From contig NZ_JFHL01000013.1 in NCBI RefSeq assembly GCF_003664995.1, positions 1 through 64,000 of the forward strand: a stretch of 64,000 nt of DNA. Direction: 5' to 3'. The notes beneath the pieces were generated by a model. That model saw only the letters and a list, made by a program, of their open reading frames with translations. It did no database searches and was not told the DNA's origin. The translations under genes and the position numbers were made by a program. This document shows positions 24,307 to 32,771 of the stretch, one piece after another (position 1 is the first letter of the stretch; each line of letters opens with the position of its first letter). This DNA comes from Mesotoga sp. BH458_6_3_2_1 (GTDB lineage Bacteria; Thermotogota; Thermotogae; Petrotogales; Kosmotogaceae).

Positions 24307-25971
24307 ATGGCTAACCACGAGATTTTCGTAAAGGAATTAGGTAAGAAGATTCCGGTAACCGAAGAGACTACCTTCTATGAACTTTCCAAAATGTGTGACA
24401 GCTTCCACAGAGCTCCAATAATGGCCGCAAAATCTGGCAATTCTCTTATAGAGCTTTGTAGAAAAGTCAACGGTGAGCAGGAAATCGAGTTCATTGATCT
24501 CTTTTCGATCGACGGGATGAGAATCTACACGAGGGGAACTCTCTTTATTCTCTTTATTGCGATCAGGGAGCTATTCGGAACTGCCCAGCTAAACGTTCAC
24601 CACTCAAGGGGCCCTGGTCTTGTGTGTGACATCGAAGGGGTCGAAATCTCTCCTGAAAACTTGAAGAGGATTGAGACGAGGATGAAAGAACTTGTCGAAG
24701 AGGATGCAGTTTTCGAGAAAGGGACCCTTGGTAAGTTCGAGGCGATAAGGTCATTTGAAGAAGACGGGCAGATAGATAAGGCTCTGCTTTTCAAATACAG
24801 GAAAAAGTCCACTGTCAATATCTACAGGTGCAAGGGATACTTGAATTATTTCTACGGTTACATGCCTTTTTCAACCGGCACAGTGAAGAAGTTTGCGCTG
24901 ATCCCTTACGGAGATTACTTTATTCTCAATCTTCCCGGTACGAGAGAACCCGTTAAACTACCGGAATTTGTAGACCAGCCTAAGATTTCCAGCGTCTTTC
25001 TTGAGCACGAGAGATGGGGAAAGATCCTCGGTGTGAAGACTGTGGGAGAACTGAACGAAATAATATGCAGGGGACCGAAGGAAATCAGAGAGATAGTGAA
25101 CATTGCGGAGTCCCTTCATGAGAAGAAAATCGCAGCGATTGCAGATCGCATTTCCGAACACAGGGAGCCTAGCCTTATACTAATCGCTGGACCCTCAAGC
25201 TCGGGCAAAACGACCTTTTCTCAGAGACTGATGCTTCATCTGAAGGTCCTGGGCATGAAACCTGTCCAGATATCTGTGGACGACTATTTTGTAGATAGAG
25301 AAAAGACTCCAAAGGATGAGAACGGAAACTATGATTTCGAATCGATATATGCTCTAAACATTGATCTTTTCAACGAACAGATTTCGCAACTTCTCAATGG
25401 AAAAGAGGTATTGCTTCCAAGGTTCGATTTTATCCTGGGAAAGAGCGGATTTCACGACACACCGATCAAAATCACCGAGGGCCAACCTGTAATAATCGAA
25501 GGAATACACGGTTTGAATGAGTTGCTAAGCAGATCGGTCCCTCGCGAAAGAAAATTCAAGATCTACGTCAGCGCTCTTACTCAGATGAACCTCGACAATC
25601 TGAACAGAATACCAACTACAGACGTCAGACTGCTGCGCAGGATTGTGCGTGACAACAGGTTTAGAGGGCACTCTGCGCTTGACACAATAAGAATGTGGTC
25701 CAGCGTGAGGAGAGGAGAGGACAAGTACATATTCCCCTTCCAGGAAGAGGCAGACGTAATGTTTAATTCCGCGATTGTTTACGAGCTGGCTGCGTTGAAG
25801 GGATTTGCGGAACCTTTACTTGTTCAGATAGATGATTCAGTACCCGAGTATCTCGAAGCAAAGAGGCTTTTGAGGTTCATAGATTACCTGCTACCTATGA
25901 CAAATCTGGAAGATATTCCAAGAACTTCAATAATTAAGGAGTTCATAGGTGGAAGTGTGTTCAGTTCCTGA
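24307..25971 (+). CDS. Uridine-kinase-like protein with N-terminal TGS/ThrRS-like domain
   Basis: A 554-residue protein. The N-terminal half resembles the TGS and threonyl-tRNA-synthetase second additional domain (HHSRGPGLVCDIEG; YRCKGYLNYFYGY). The C-terminal half is a phosphoribulokinase/uridine-kinase P-loop domain with Walker A GPSSSGKTT (295-303), VDDYFVDREKTP and IEGIHGLN. This fusion is found in many anaerobes and is often annotated as a nucleoside kinase. ATG 24307 is chosen over an upstream in-frame ATG because GGAGTGA lies in front and because the earlier start would fall in the tRNA-Gln promoter region. The substrate is not certain. Confidence 0.85.
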   Translation: MANHEIFVKELGKKIPVTEETTFYELSKMCDSFHRAPIMAAKSGNSLIELCRKVNGEQEIEFIDLFSIDGMRIYTRGTLFILFIAIRELFGTAQLNVHHSRGPGLVCDIEGVEISPENLKRIETRMKELVEEDAVFEKGTLGKFEAIRSFEEDGQIDKALLFKYRKKSTVNIYRCKGYLNYFYGYMPFSTGTVKKFALIPYGDYFILNLPGTREPVKLPEFVDQPKISSVFLEHERWGKILGVKTVGELNEIICRGPKEIREIVNIAESLHEKKIAAIADRISEHREPSLILIAGPSSSGKTTFSQRLMLHLKVLGMKPVQISVDDYFVDREKTPKDENGNYDFESIYALNIDLFNEQISQLLNGKEVLLPRFDFILGKSGFHDTPIKITEGQPVIIEGIHGLNELLSRSVPRERKFKIYVSALTQMNLDNLNRIPTTDVRLLRRIVRDNRFRGHSALDTIRMWSSVRRGEDKYIFPFQEEADVMFNSAIVYELAALKGFAEPLLVQIDDSVPEYLEAKRLLRFIDYLLPMTNLEDIPRTSIIKEFIGGSVFSS

Positions 25972-25983
25972 AGAGGTGGGGGC

Positions 25984-26259
25984 ATGCAAGGAGTAGACGT
26001 AGAGACCAGAAAGGCGGTCCTAAACAGACTGAAAAGAATCGAGGGCCAGATCAGAGGCTTGCAGAAAATGGTTGAAAACGACAGGGTTTGCGGAGACATC
26101 CTTACCCAGGTTTCGGCCGTGAACTCCGCTTTGTCAAGAGTATCCGAGATGATTGTCAAGGGCTACGCGAGAAAATGCGTTATCGAAGCTAATGAGTCTG
26201 GACAGATCGAGGAGCTTGACAATCTCATTGAAAACATAATTAAGCTCAGAGGAGTCTAG
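25984..26259 (+). CDS. CsoR/FrmR/CstR family transcriptional regulator
   Basis: A 91-residue all-helical DUF156 repressor that usually binds operator DNA as a tetramer until its cysteines sense metal or sulfur species. The helix RLKRIEGQIRGLQKMVEND is diagnostic. With standard CsoR numbering, Cys36 and Cys65 are kept, but the copper ligand His61 is Tyr61 (GYARKC). Without His61 a Cu(I) site of CsoR type is unlikely, and a two-cysteine sensor as in CstR (persulfide) is possible. It lies 12 bases after the kinase gene behind GAGGTGGGGG and is followed directly by trmI. No transporter, rhodanese or other expected target is nearby. Confidence 0.88.
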   Translation: MQGVDVETRKAVLNRLKRIEGQIRGLQKMVENDRVCGDILTQVSAVNSALSRVSEMIVKGYARKCVIEANESGQIEELDNLIENIIKLRGV

Positions 26260-27054
26260 ATGATCGAATACGGTGACAACGTACTGATTCTGCTCGAAGA
26301 TGAGGAAACGAGGTACTTCTCTGAGGTGAAGAAGGGCGGCATTCTCAAAACGCATTTTGGAAATCTCATTATGGATTCCCTGGTTGGAAAGGAATTCGGA
26401 GAGAGAATAAACCTAGGTCTTCGAAATGCTTACCTTATCAAACCATCTATGATCGACGGGATTTTTTCTCTGAAAAGATCTACTCAGATAGTTTATCCAA
26501 AGGATATGGCATTCATCTTATTGACCCTGGACATAAAACCGGGAGATGTAGTCTACGAAGCCGGAACCGGAACCGGCGTGATGACTTCAATTTTGTCCCG
26601 GCAGGTGGGCGAATCGGGCAAGGTCGTATCCTTTGAGAAAAGATCGGATTTTCTTGAGAAGGCTAAGAAAAATGTCAGCCGTCTGGGCTTCATCGAAAGG
26701 GTATCCTTCGTAGCAGGGGAGATCGCTGAATGCGATATAAGGCAAAGGGCTGACGCCTTCTTTCTCGATGTACCGGAACCTTCTACTTCTCTTGAAACTT
26801 CGATAATGATTCTCAAGGGAAGTGGACGAATTTGTGTAATCTGTCCTACAACCAACCAGGTTCAGGAAACGATAGAAATTCTCAGAAATCTCGGAGTTAT
26901 TGATATTCAGGTGTGGGAGATAATGGCCAGGAACTACAAGACAAATCCCGAGAGGTTTCGACCGGAAGACAGAATGATTGGTCATACAACATACCTGGTG
27001 TTCGGCATAAAAGCTGAAGGGAGGAAGTTTAATGTCAAGAGGGAAAGCCCTTAA
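26260..27054 (+). CDS. trmI: tRNA (adenine-58-N1)-methyltransferase TrmI
   Basis: A 264-residue SAM-dependent enzyme that makes m1A58 in the T-loop of tRNAs, a modification linked to thermal stability in thermophiles. The N-terminal beta domain precedes the Rossmann domain with SAM loop AGTGTGVMTS (101-110) and FFLDVPEP for the catalytic Asp region. The gene abuts the CsoR-family stop and overlaps ctpA by 23 bases. Residue length matches the bacterial homotetrameric form. Confidence 0.92.
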   Translation: MIEYGDNVLILLEDEETRYFSEVKKGGILKTHFGNLIMDSLVGKEFGERINLGLRNAYLIKPSMIDGIFSLKRSTQIVYPKDMAFILLTLDIKPGDVVYEAGTGTGVMTSILSRQVGESGKVVSFEKRSDFLEKAKKNVSRLGFIERVSFVAGEIAECDIRQRADAFFLDVPEPSTSLETSIMILKGSGRICVICPTTNQVQETIEILRNLGVIDIQVWEIMARNYKTNPERFRPEDRMIGHTTYLVFGIKAEGRKFNVKRESP

Positions 27055-28270
27055 GATAGTTGCGTCGATTTCAGTACTGGTCTCAGTATTTTTTCTAGGG
27101 GCGTTTACGTCCATGACGGAAGATGAGGTTTTCGAGAAATTCAGTCCTGTATTTCAGATACTCAGCTACATAGATCGCAACTATTACGATATTGAAAAGG
27201 TAGATTATGACGCGATTTTAAATGAGACTCTGACAGGAACAATGCGTGGCCTTGACGATCCTTTTGCATGGTATTTCGACCCTGTCCAGACAAAGGAAAA
27301 CGAACTGGATACAACCTCAAAATACGGTGGAATAGGGTCTACCGTTCAGTATAATATTGAATTCGACTGTCTTGAAGTAGTGGCGCCTATGGCTGGGAGC
27401 CCTTCTGAGAAGGTCGGTTTGAAGACGGGCGATTTGATTCTCACAATAGACGATGTCCCCGTATCTGATGTCGGTTACTACGGCGCCGTCAACATGTTGA
27501 GAGGCGACCCCGGTACTGATGTGATGCTGGAGGTCTATAGAGAGTCCGTCTCAGAACCCTTCTTCGTGGAAATTACAAGGGCGTTTATAGAAATTAGGAG
27601 CGTGAAGAGCGAACTGCTAACTGTCGAAGACTTAGAAATCTCTTACATACAGATAACAGGCTTCAACGCACCCACTTACGATGAATTCCAGGATGCTCTA
27701 AACCTTAGCAGAAACAGCAAGGCCTACATAATTGATCTCCGAAACAATCCAGGCGGACTTCTGCAAAGTGTTCTGAACATCTCGTCACTCATGCTGCCCA
27801 AAGGGCAGAGAGTGATAACGATAAGGTACAGAGATGGGCAAGAAGAGGTATACAACTCCTGGGGATCAAGATACAACACCTACTTCGCCGATAAACCAAT
27901 TGTGGTCCTTGTCAATGATGGAAGTGCTTCAGCTTCAGAGATATTGACTGGTGCTCTGAAGGATCACGGACTTGCAACGGTTATTGGTACCAAGACCTTC
28001 GGAAAGGCCGCCGTTCAAACTGTATTCAATCTTTCAAACGGTGGAGAAATCTGGCTCCCCACTGCCCACTATTTCACTCCAGATGGAAATGATATCCATC
28101 TTCAGGGGATAGAACCTGATATCGTTGTAGAGCCCGGAGAAGACGTCCCCGGAGAAGATGGACGAGAGCTGACACTGTCGAAGGCATCAGTAGATGTCGA
28201 AAATGACCTTCAGCTATCAAAAGCTCTGGAGACGATACTTGAGCAATTAGGAGCGAAGACTGAGAATTGA
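27032..28270 (+). CDS. Carboxyl-terminal processing protease (S41 family, CtpA-like)
   Basis: A 412-residue exported or membrane-anchored serine protease. A hydrophobic N-terminal segment (about 5-27) is followed by a PDZ domain (GSPSEKVGLKTGDLILTID) and the S41 core. The SASASE block places the nucleophile at Ser300 and the base at Lys325 (TFGKAAV), 25 residues apart as in plant CtpA. It probably trims or degrades envelope proteins. The ATG follows GGGAGGAAG and overlaps trmI. The next gene begins at its stop, suggesting a partner. Confidence 0.92.
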   Translation: MSRGKALKIVASISVLVSVFFLGAFTSMTEDEVFEKFSPVFQILSYIDRNYYDIEKVDYDAILNETLTGTMRGLDDPFAWYFDPVQTKENELDTTSKYGGIGSTVQYNIEFDCLEVVAPMAGSPSEKVGLKTGDLILTIDDVPVSDVGYYGAVNMLRGDPGTDVMLEVYRESVSEPFFVEITRAFIEIRSVKSELLTVEDLEISYIQITGFNAPTYDEFQDALNLSRNSKAYIIDLRNNPGGLLQSVLNISSLMLPKGQRVITIRYRDGQEEVYNSWGSRYNTYFADKPIVVLVNDGSASASEILTGALKDHGLATVIGTKTFGKAAVQTVFNLSNGGEIWLPTAHYFTPDGNDIHLQGIEPDIVVEPGEDVPGEDGRELTLSKASVDVENDLQLSKALETILEQLGAKTEN

Positions 28271-28941
28271 AGATCGCAAGTCTGCCAATCATAATCTCGC
28301 TGATTGCTCTAGTTTGCGGGCTTTTAGTCATAGTCTATGTCAATTTTGAAGCTATTCAGAATGTCGGGAGACGCAGTGCAGCTCCCGACTTCTTTCTTAG
28401 GAATAGATTCTTGCCCGTTCTCGAGGGTTTCAAAGACCATCTTGAGGCCGTGAGAGAATTCAGTTCAGTGCTTGAACAACTCGAGAGGGAAAGAGTTGGT
28501 CCCTGGATTATGTCGACTGAAAACGGTGTCAGGACATTTATATCTCCCTATTCCGAGGTCTTCTCGAAACTGCAGACTTTGTTTGTTATAGAGACTGGTA
28601 AGAAGGGCGTCAGAGAAAGAGAGACTGTTGACATCTTAGGAAACACAGTGACAAAATGGGAGTCTATTGACTACGGAATCTTCATACTAAGCTACGTCCC
28701 GGGCTACACATTAGTAATGGAGTCTGACTATAACTCTTTCCTGGAAGACGGTTTTGAATTTGACCGCGTGCACTTCATAAACGCTTTCAGCCCGGGAAGG
28801 TTCGTCTCGGATGTTTTCTCAGGTGCAGGACCGGTTGTAGTCCTTAGAGAAGGTACTTCTGTTAGTCAATTGTTCCTGCAGACAGTAGAACGCTATTCAA
28901 TACCTTTTCTTCCCGTCAGGCATTTCCTGATAAGAAAATGA
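28267..28941 (+). CDS. Hypothetical protein with N-terminal membrane anchor
   Basis: A 224-residue protein of unknown function. One hydrophobic segment (about 5-26) is followed by a soluble domain with no motif I recognise. The TTG start overlaps the ctpA stop (TTGA), so the two are likely translated together, and an AGGAG lies about 13 bases upstream. Both are predicted to be anchored with the main domain outside the cytoplasm. An adaptor or substrate role for the protease is possible but rests on position alone. Confidence 0.7.
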   Translation: MKIASLPIIISLIALVCGLLVIVYVNFEAIQNVGRRSAAPDFFLRNRFLPVLEGFKDHLEAVREFSSVLEQLERERVGPWIMSTENGVRTFISPYSEVFSKLQTLFVIETGKKGVRERETVDILGNTVTKWESIDYGIFILSYVPGYTLVMESDYNSFLEDGFEFDRVHFINAFSPGRFVSDVFSGAGPVVVLREGTSVSQLFLQTVERYSIPFLPVRHFLIRK

Positions 28942-28988
28942 GGATCTGACAAACGCCGATTCAAAATACATGCAAGCCGTACGAAAGT

Positions 28989-28997
28989 TGGTATACT
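28989..28997 (+). promoter_or_regulatory. Extended -10 promoter of the MMPL exporter unit
   Basis: TGG-TATACT (TATACT at 28992-28997) is an extended -10 box about 50 bases before the TTG start. No good -35 box is seen. Confidence 0.5.
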
Positions 28998-29048
28998 AGA
29001 GTTGGCTCTTCTATGGACAAGGGATAATTGACGGTGAGTGATGATTAG

Positions 29049-31460
29049 TTGCAGAGATTGAGCGAGTTCGTAATAAAACACCGCGCGGCAGTAATAGTGT
29101 TTTTCTTCATCCTTGGTGCATTCGGTGCCTATCTTTCGATGAAGCTTAGCGTTGATTCAGATCTGCTAAAGATACTTCCGCAGGACGATCCGATTGTGAA
29201 GCAGTACAATCGCTTCATTAGCGGTGACACATCTGGAGGTGTCACCTACGTAGTTCTTCAAACGCAGGACAAGACAGAGAAGGGAAAAGAAAATCTGGCG
29301 GCTGTTGCAAGAGAAATCTACGATCGAGCGGCTGAATTTAAGAACATCGAATCCTTCGTGAGATTTGATCTCATGTCGGATCTCGGACCGCTGGGACTGC
29401 TAATGGTCGACCCGGCCGAACTTGCTTCGATGAGAAACCGTGACCAAGATCTCACAAGGACAGTGCAGATGCTTGTCAACCATGATTTTTCTGCCATTCG
29501 CAGCCTAGGACAGATGCTAATTGGATTTGAAGAACTTAAGACTCTCGTCGGTGATGACTCGACTGAAGATGATTTCTTAAACTTCGTAAGAATACCTGAG
29601 TCTGTTCCAGTAAATGATCCAATGGTTCTGGTGATGGGCATCAGGCTAGATGGACCTTCCTCAGACGTTTCGTATGTGAAAAGAGTTATACCGGGCTTGA
29701 GGGAGTGGGTAACTGAGATTTCCAAGTCATACGGTGTTTCCTATGGAATGGCAGGAGACCACTTTGGGACCTATGACTCGCACAAGCAAGTTAACGATGA
29801 CTTCATTCTCACCACAATACTCTCACTGACTGGAATCTCTCTTCTCTTCTTTTTTGCGTACTCGAGTCTGAAGATCACTCTGTGCGTCTTTTCTTCTCTG
29901 GCAATCTCTATGTTCATTACGCTTGGCCTTTCATATATGATCTTCGGTTCGTTGAATATTATCACCACTTTCGTAACGGCCATAACCCTTGGACTGGGAA
30001 TTGACTACGGAATTCACATGATCACGAGATTATCGGACGGAGCTACAAGAGAAAAGGATCCGGTATCCCTTCTTCATAACTCTTACAAAGCGCTCATAAA
30101 ACCTCTATCCGCAAGTATGATCACGACTGCGCTGGTTTTCGCGATTCTTGCTGTTATCAACTCACCAGCGATTAGGGAACTGGGGATTCTCTCCGCAATC
30201 GGTATTGTCGTCTTCTTTATCGTAATGACAGTCTATCTCCCGGCAATTTCGATCAAGACCGTAATGAATCCGGGAAAGAAGGCAAACATTCATCTGCTAG
30301 ACAGATTCTTCCTGAGAATAGCGAAGGTAATATTGAGATTCGGCATCGTTTTCGGAGGAGTTGTCTTCATGCTTATCCTTATGCTCAGCTATCTTGGTCT
30401 GAACAATATCAGAAGCTTTTCCTATACTCCACCCGGATTAATGTCAACAGACTCAGAACAAATCGCAGTTCCCACCCTAATTGAAAGAACCTTCGGTGGA
30501 AGCATTATAAACACAGTGCCATTTATACTTCCAGATATTGATTCTCTAAGAAGGGCGCATGAGGAAATCGATCACAACCCGAACTTCAAGAGCTCCTTCT
30601 CAATACTCTCTGTTATCGAAGGAGGAGAGGGAGATTACATTAACCAGATGCAGCAAGTTACAAGGGAAATCGATGCGCTGAGAAACTCACCGTTAATTGA
30701 GGCCGTCTTCAAGAAAGCAAATTATTATGACTTCGTTGTAGAACTGCTTGACAAAGCGGAATCCATCGAAAGCTCGAATGATCTTATTGACCTTGCAACC
30801 GAGATAATACCGGAAAGCCTGAGGGATCAGCTTCTCTATAAGGCTGCCAATGGTGAGACGTATTTCGTTCTGAACTCCGAACCATCATCGACAATCTATA
30901 GAAACAATGTTATCAAGATTATTTACGACAGTCTCAGTCCTGAACTCAGAGATTCTTTCGGAGGATATCCCAAGGTCTTCCATTACCTGATGGACCTTGT
31001 GAGAATCGTCTCCCTTCCGATATGTCTGATTGCCTTCGTAGCAATCTTTGTCGTCGTTTCTATCGAAAGAAAGTCCGTTATAGATGGCCTCAAGACATTC
31101 GTTCTAATGGTTGGAATTCTGATGTCGATGTTCGGTTTGATGGAATTGATGGGAATTGAAACGACTTTTGTCACTGTAATCTCTGCACCGTTGATAATTG
31201 GAATTGGTGTAGACTCACTTGTTTACGTTATACATAGTTCTAGGGATAAGAAGAACGCAGAGCTGGCCAGAACCTTCAAATCAATAACCATGTCTTCGGC
31301 AACGACCATGCTAACCTTTTTCTCGTTCATTTTTGCAAGGGGAAAACTCCTGAGCACATTCGGCATAAGCCTCGGTTTTGGGGTTCTTGCCGCACTTGTT
31401 GTTGCAACCTTTCTAGTTCCTGTGCTACCATGGAACAGCAAAAAGAAGATCGGAGGTTGA
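29049..31460 (+). CDS. RND-superfamily (MMPL/HAE3-type) transporter
   Basis: An 803-residue membrane protein with the duplicated RND plan: one TM helix, a large external domain (about 40-250), five or six TM helices (about 255-450), a second external domain (about 450-640) and a final TM set. The TM4 block ITLGLGIDYGIHMI and its counterpart LIIGIGVDSLVYVI are typical of MMPL/patched-like RND proteins. These export lipids or hydrophobic compounds using proton flow. No membrane-fusion or outer-membrane partner is adjacent. The TTG at 29049 has a GGTGAGTGA about 12 bases upstream. Confidence 0.9.
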   Translation: MQRLSEFVIKHRAAVIVFFFILGAFGAYLSMKLSVDSDLLKILPQDDPIVKQYNRFISGDTSGGVTYVVLQTQDKTEKGKENLAAVAREIYDRAAEFKNIESFVRFDLMSDLGPLGLLMVDPAELASMRNRDQDLTRTVQMLVNHDFSAIRSLGQMLIGFEELKTLVGDDSTEDDFLNFVRIPESVPVNDPMVLVMGIRLDGPSSDVSYVKRVIPGLREWVTEISKSYGVSYGMAGDHFGTYDSHKQVNDDFILTTILSLTGISLLFFFAYSSLKITLCVFSSLAISMFITLGLSYMIFGSLNIITTFVTAITLGLGIDYGIHMITRLSDGATREKDPVSLLHNSYKALIKPLSASMITTALVFAILAVINSPAIRELGILSAIGIVVFFIVMTVYLPAISIKTVMNPGKKANIHLLDRFFLRIAKVILRFGIVFGGVVFMLILMLSYLGLNNIRSFSYTPPGLMSTDSEQIAVPTLIERTFGGSIINTVPFILPDIDSLRRAHEEIDHNPNFKSSFSILSVIEGGEGDYINQMQQVTREIDALRNSPLIEAVFKKANYYDFVVELLDKAESIESSNDLIDLATEIIPESLRDQLLYKAANGETYFVLNSEPSSTIYRNNVIKIIYDSLSPELRDSFGGYPKVFHYLMDLVRIVSLPICLIAFVAIFVVVSIERKSVIDGLKTFVLMVGILMSMFGLMELMGIETTFVTVISAPLIIGIGVDSLVYVIHSSRDKKNAELARTFKSITMSSATTMLTFFSFIFARGKLLSTFGISLGFGVLAALVVATFLVPVLPWNSKKKIGG

Positions 31461-31463
31461 GAT

Positions 31464-32081
31464 ATGCCATTACATCTTCTGGTGGCTTACTATGTAGTTG
31501 ATCATGCGTTTGTAAATAATCGAAAGCTTGCAAAGATGGACGATAAGAAGTTCTGGATGCATTTCATCTGGGTCGTTCTGATCTTCCTTGCCTTTACTTT
31601 CGATGTTTTTCTATCGAGTCCTCTTGGAATACTTTTACTGATACTTTCTATCGGCCTGACAGTTACTGCTGACATGGGCCGCAAGAGGTTGTCAAACCCT
31701 TTGATCGAAGTCATTGCGTTCTTCCTGCTGCTTTTTTTCACCTTACTGGGAAGAAGCTTCCTTGTTGAATCATTTGTAACTGTGGAGTTTTCCTGGTATC
31801 TTATGGGAATGCTTATGGTAACCGTAGGTGTCACGTACTTTCTTCGAGGGACCATACTTTCGGAAGAGGCTACCGACTCAATTGGAATCGCTGAGAGAAT
31901 GTCCATATTTATCTTCATTCTTGCAAATCACTGGACTTGGGCGATTATTTCCGTTGTGGCCGGATTGGCTTTCCGTGCAGTGTTTTCTAAGGACAGCAAG
32001 AAGGAGTGGATCATCAGCCCAGTTGTAGGAATAGTTATCTCCTTTCTCTGGCAACTGTTAATGAGGAGTCTCCTGGCTTGA
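31464..32081 (+). CDS. Hypothetical polytopic membrane protein
   Basis: A 205-residue protein with about six or seven hydrophobic segments; the first ~35 residues are amphipathic and include HHxx-free but charged sequence (NNRKLAKMDDKKFW). No family was recognised. It starts three bases after the transporter stop behind CGGAGG and shares its final bases with the phosphatase gene, so the three form one unit. It could assist the exporter, but there is no direct evidence. Confidence 0.75.
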   Translation: MPLHLLVAYYVVDHAFVNNRKLAKMDDKKFWMHFIWVVLIFLAFTFDVFLSSPLGILLLILSIGLTVTADMGRKRLSNPLIEVIAFFLLLFFTLLGRSFLVESFVTVEFSWYLMGMLMVTVGVTYFLRGTILSEEATDSIGIAERMSIFIFILANHWTWAIISVVAGLAFRAVFSKDSKKEWIISPVVGIVISFLWQLLMRSLLA

Positions 32082-32698
32082 CCTATGCGATTGGAGATAT
32101 TCACGGTTGTCTGTCGCCGCTGAAGAAACTCATCAAAGCAATCAAGCTGAAAGATGACGACACCCTTGTCTTTATTGGAGATTATGTAGATCGTGGTCCC
32201 AATCCCAGAGGGGTCCTAGACTTCCTAATTGCACTTTCAGTTAACCATCGCTGCAATTTCATCAGAGGAAACCATGAACAGATGTTCCTCGATTACTTGA
32301 GAGGCGCCGAGGGGTCCACAATATGGGCATACAACGGTATGGAAACGACAATCAGGAGTTACGGCAGCATCAGGTCGGTTCCCGATTATCATATCGAATT
32401 TCTAAATGAAACTCTCTTATACTACGAAAAGAGCAAGTTCCTCTTTGTGCACGCTGGGGTACGGCCTGGCATCCCGCTAAAAAAGCAGAGTCCAAATGAT
32501 CTTATGTGGATTAGAGAGCCCTTTCTCAGGAGTTCCAATCCACTGAAGAATCGCACGGTGATCTACGGCCATACTCCTCTGATAAGTGGTCCTCTCGTTC
32601 AAGAAGGAAAGATCGGGATCGACACCGGATGTGTTTACGGCGGCTACCTTACCGCTTACAGGGTTGAAGACAACTTCTTTTTGTCGGAAAGGTCATGA
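32078..32698 (+). CDS. PPP-family metallophosphoesterase (bacterial serine/threonine phosphatase-like)
   Basis: A 206-residue enzyme with the complete PPP signature: GDIHG near the N-terminus, GDYVDRGPN, GNHE, then HAG and YGHTP carrying the last metal-binding histidines. The TTG at 32078 overlaps the stop of the upstream gene (TTGA) and follows GAGGAG (32063-32068); it gives the usual MTYAIGDIHGC opening. Bacterial members remove phosphate from Ser/Thr/Tyr or act on dinucleoside polyphosphates (ApaH-like). The short length favours the PrpA/PrpE-type group. Substrate unknown. Confidence 0.9.
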   Translation: MTYAIGDIHGCLSPLKKLIKAIKLKDDDTLVFIGDYVDRGPNPRGVLDFLIALSVNHRCNFIRGNHEQMFLDYLRGAEGSTIWAYNGMETTIRSYGSIRSVPDYHIEFLNETLLYYEKSKFLFVHAGVRPGIPLKKQSPNDLMWIREPFLRSSNPLKNRTVIYGHTPLISGPLVQEGKIGIDTGCVYGGYLTAYRVEDNFFLSERS

Positions 32699-32726
32699 TC
32701 TGATCTCACCTACTCAGAATTAAAAA

Positions 32727-32750
32727 GAGCGGAAGATTTCTCTTCCGCTC
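32727..32750 (-). terminator. Terminator of gdhA
   Basis: GAGCGGAAGA-TTTC-TCTTCCGCTC, a perfect 10-base-pair stem, followed on the minus strand by TTTTTAATT. It may also serve the convergent phosphatase unit, although the plus-strand T-run is missing. Confidence 0.9.
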
Positions 32751-32771
32751 CGTAAAACGACTTCTAATATT

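Noticed and set aside
26587-27114. Minus-strand open frame of 175 codons
   Set aside because: It is antisense to trmI and the start of ctpA, with no ribosome site and no family resemblance.
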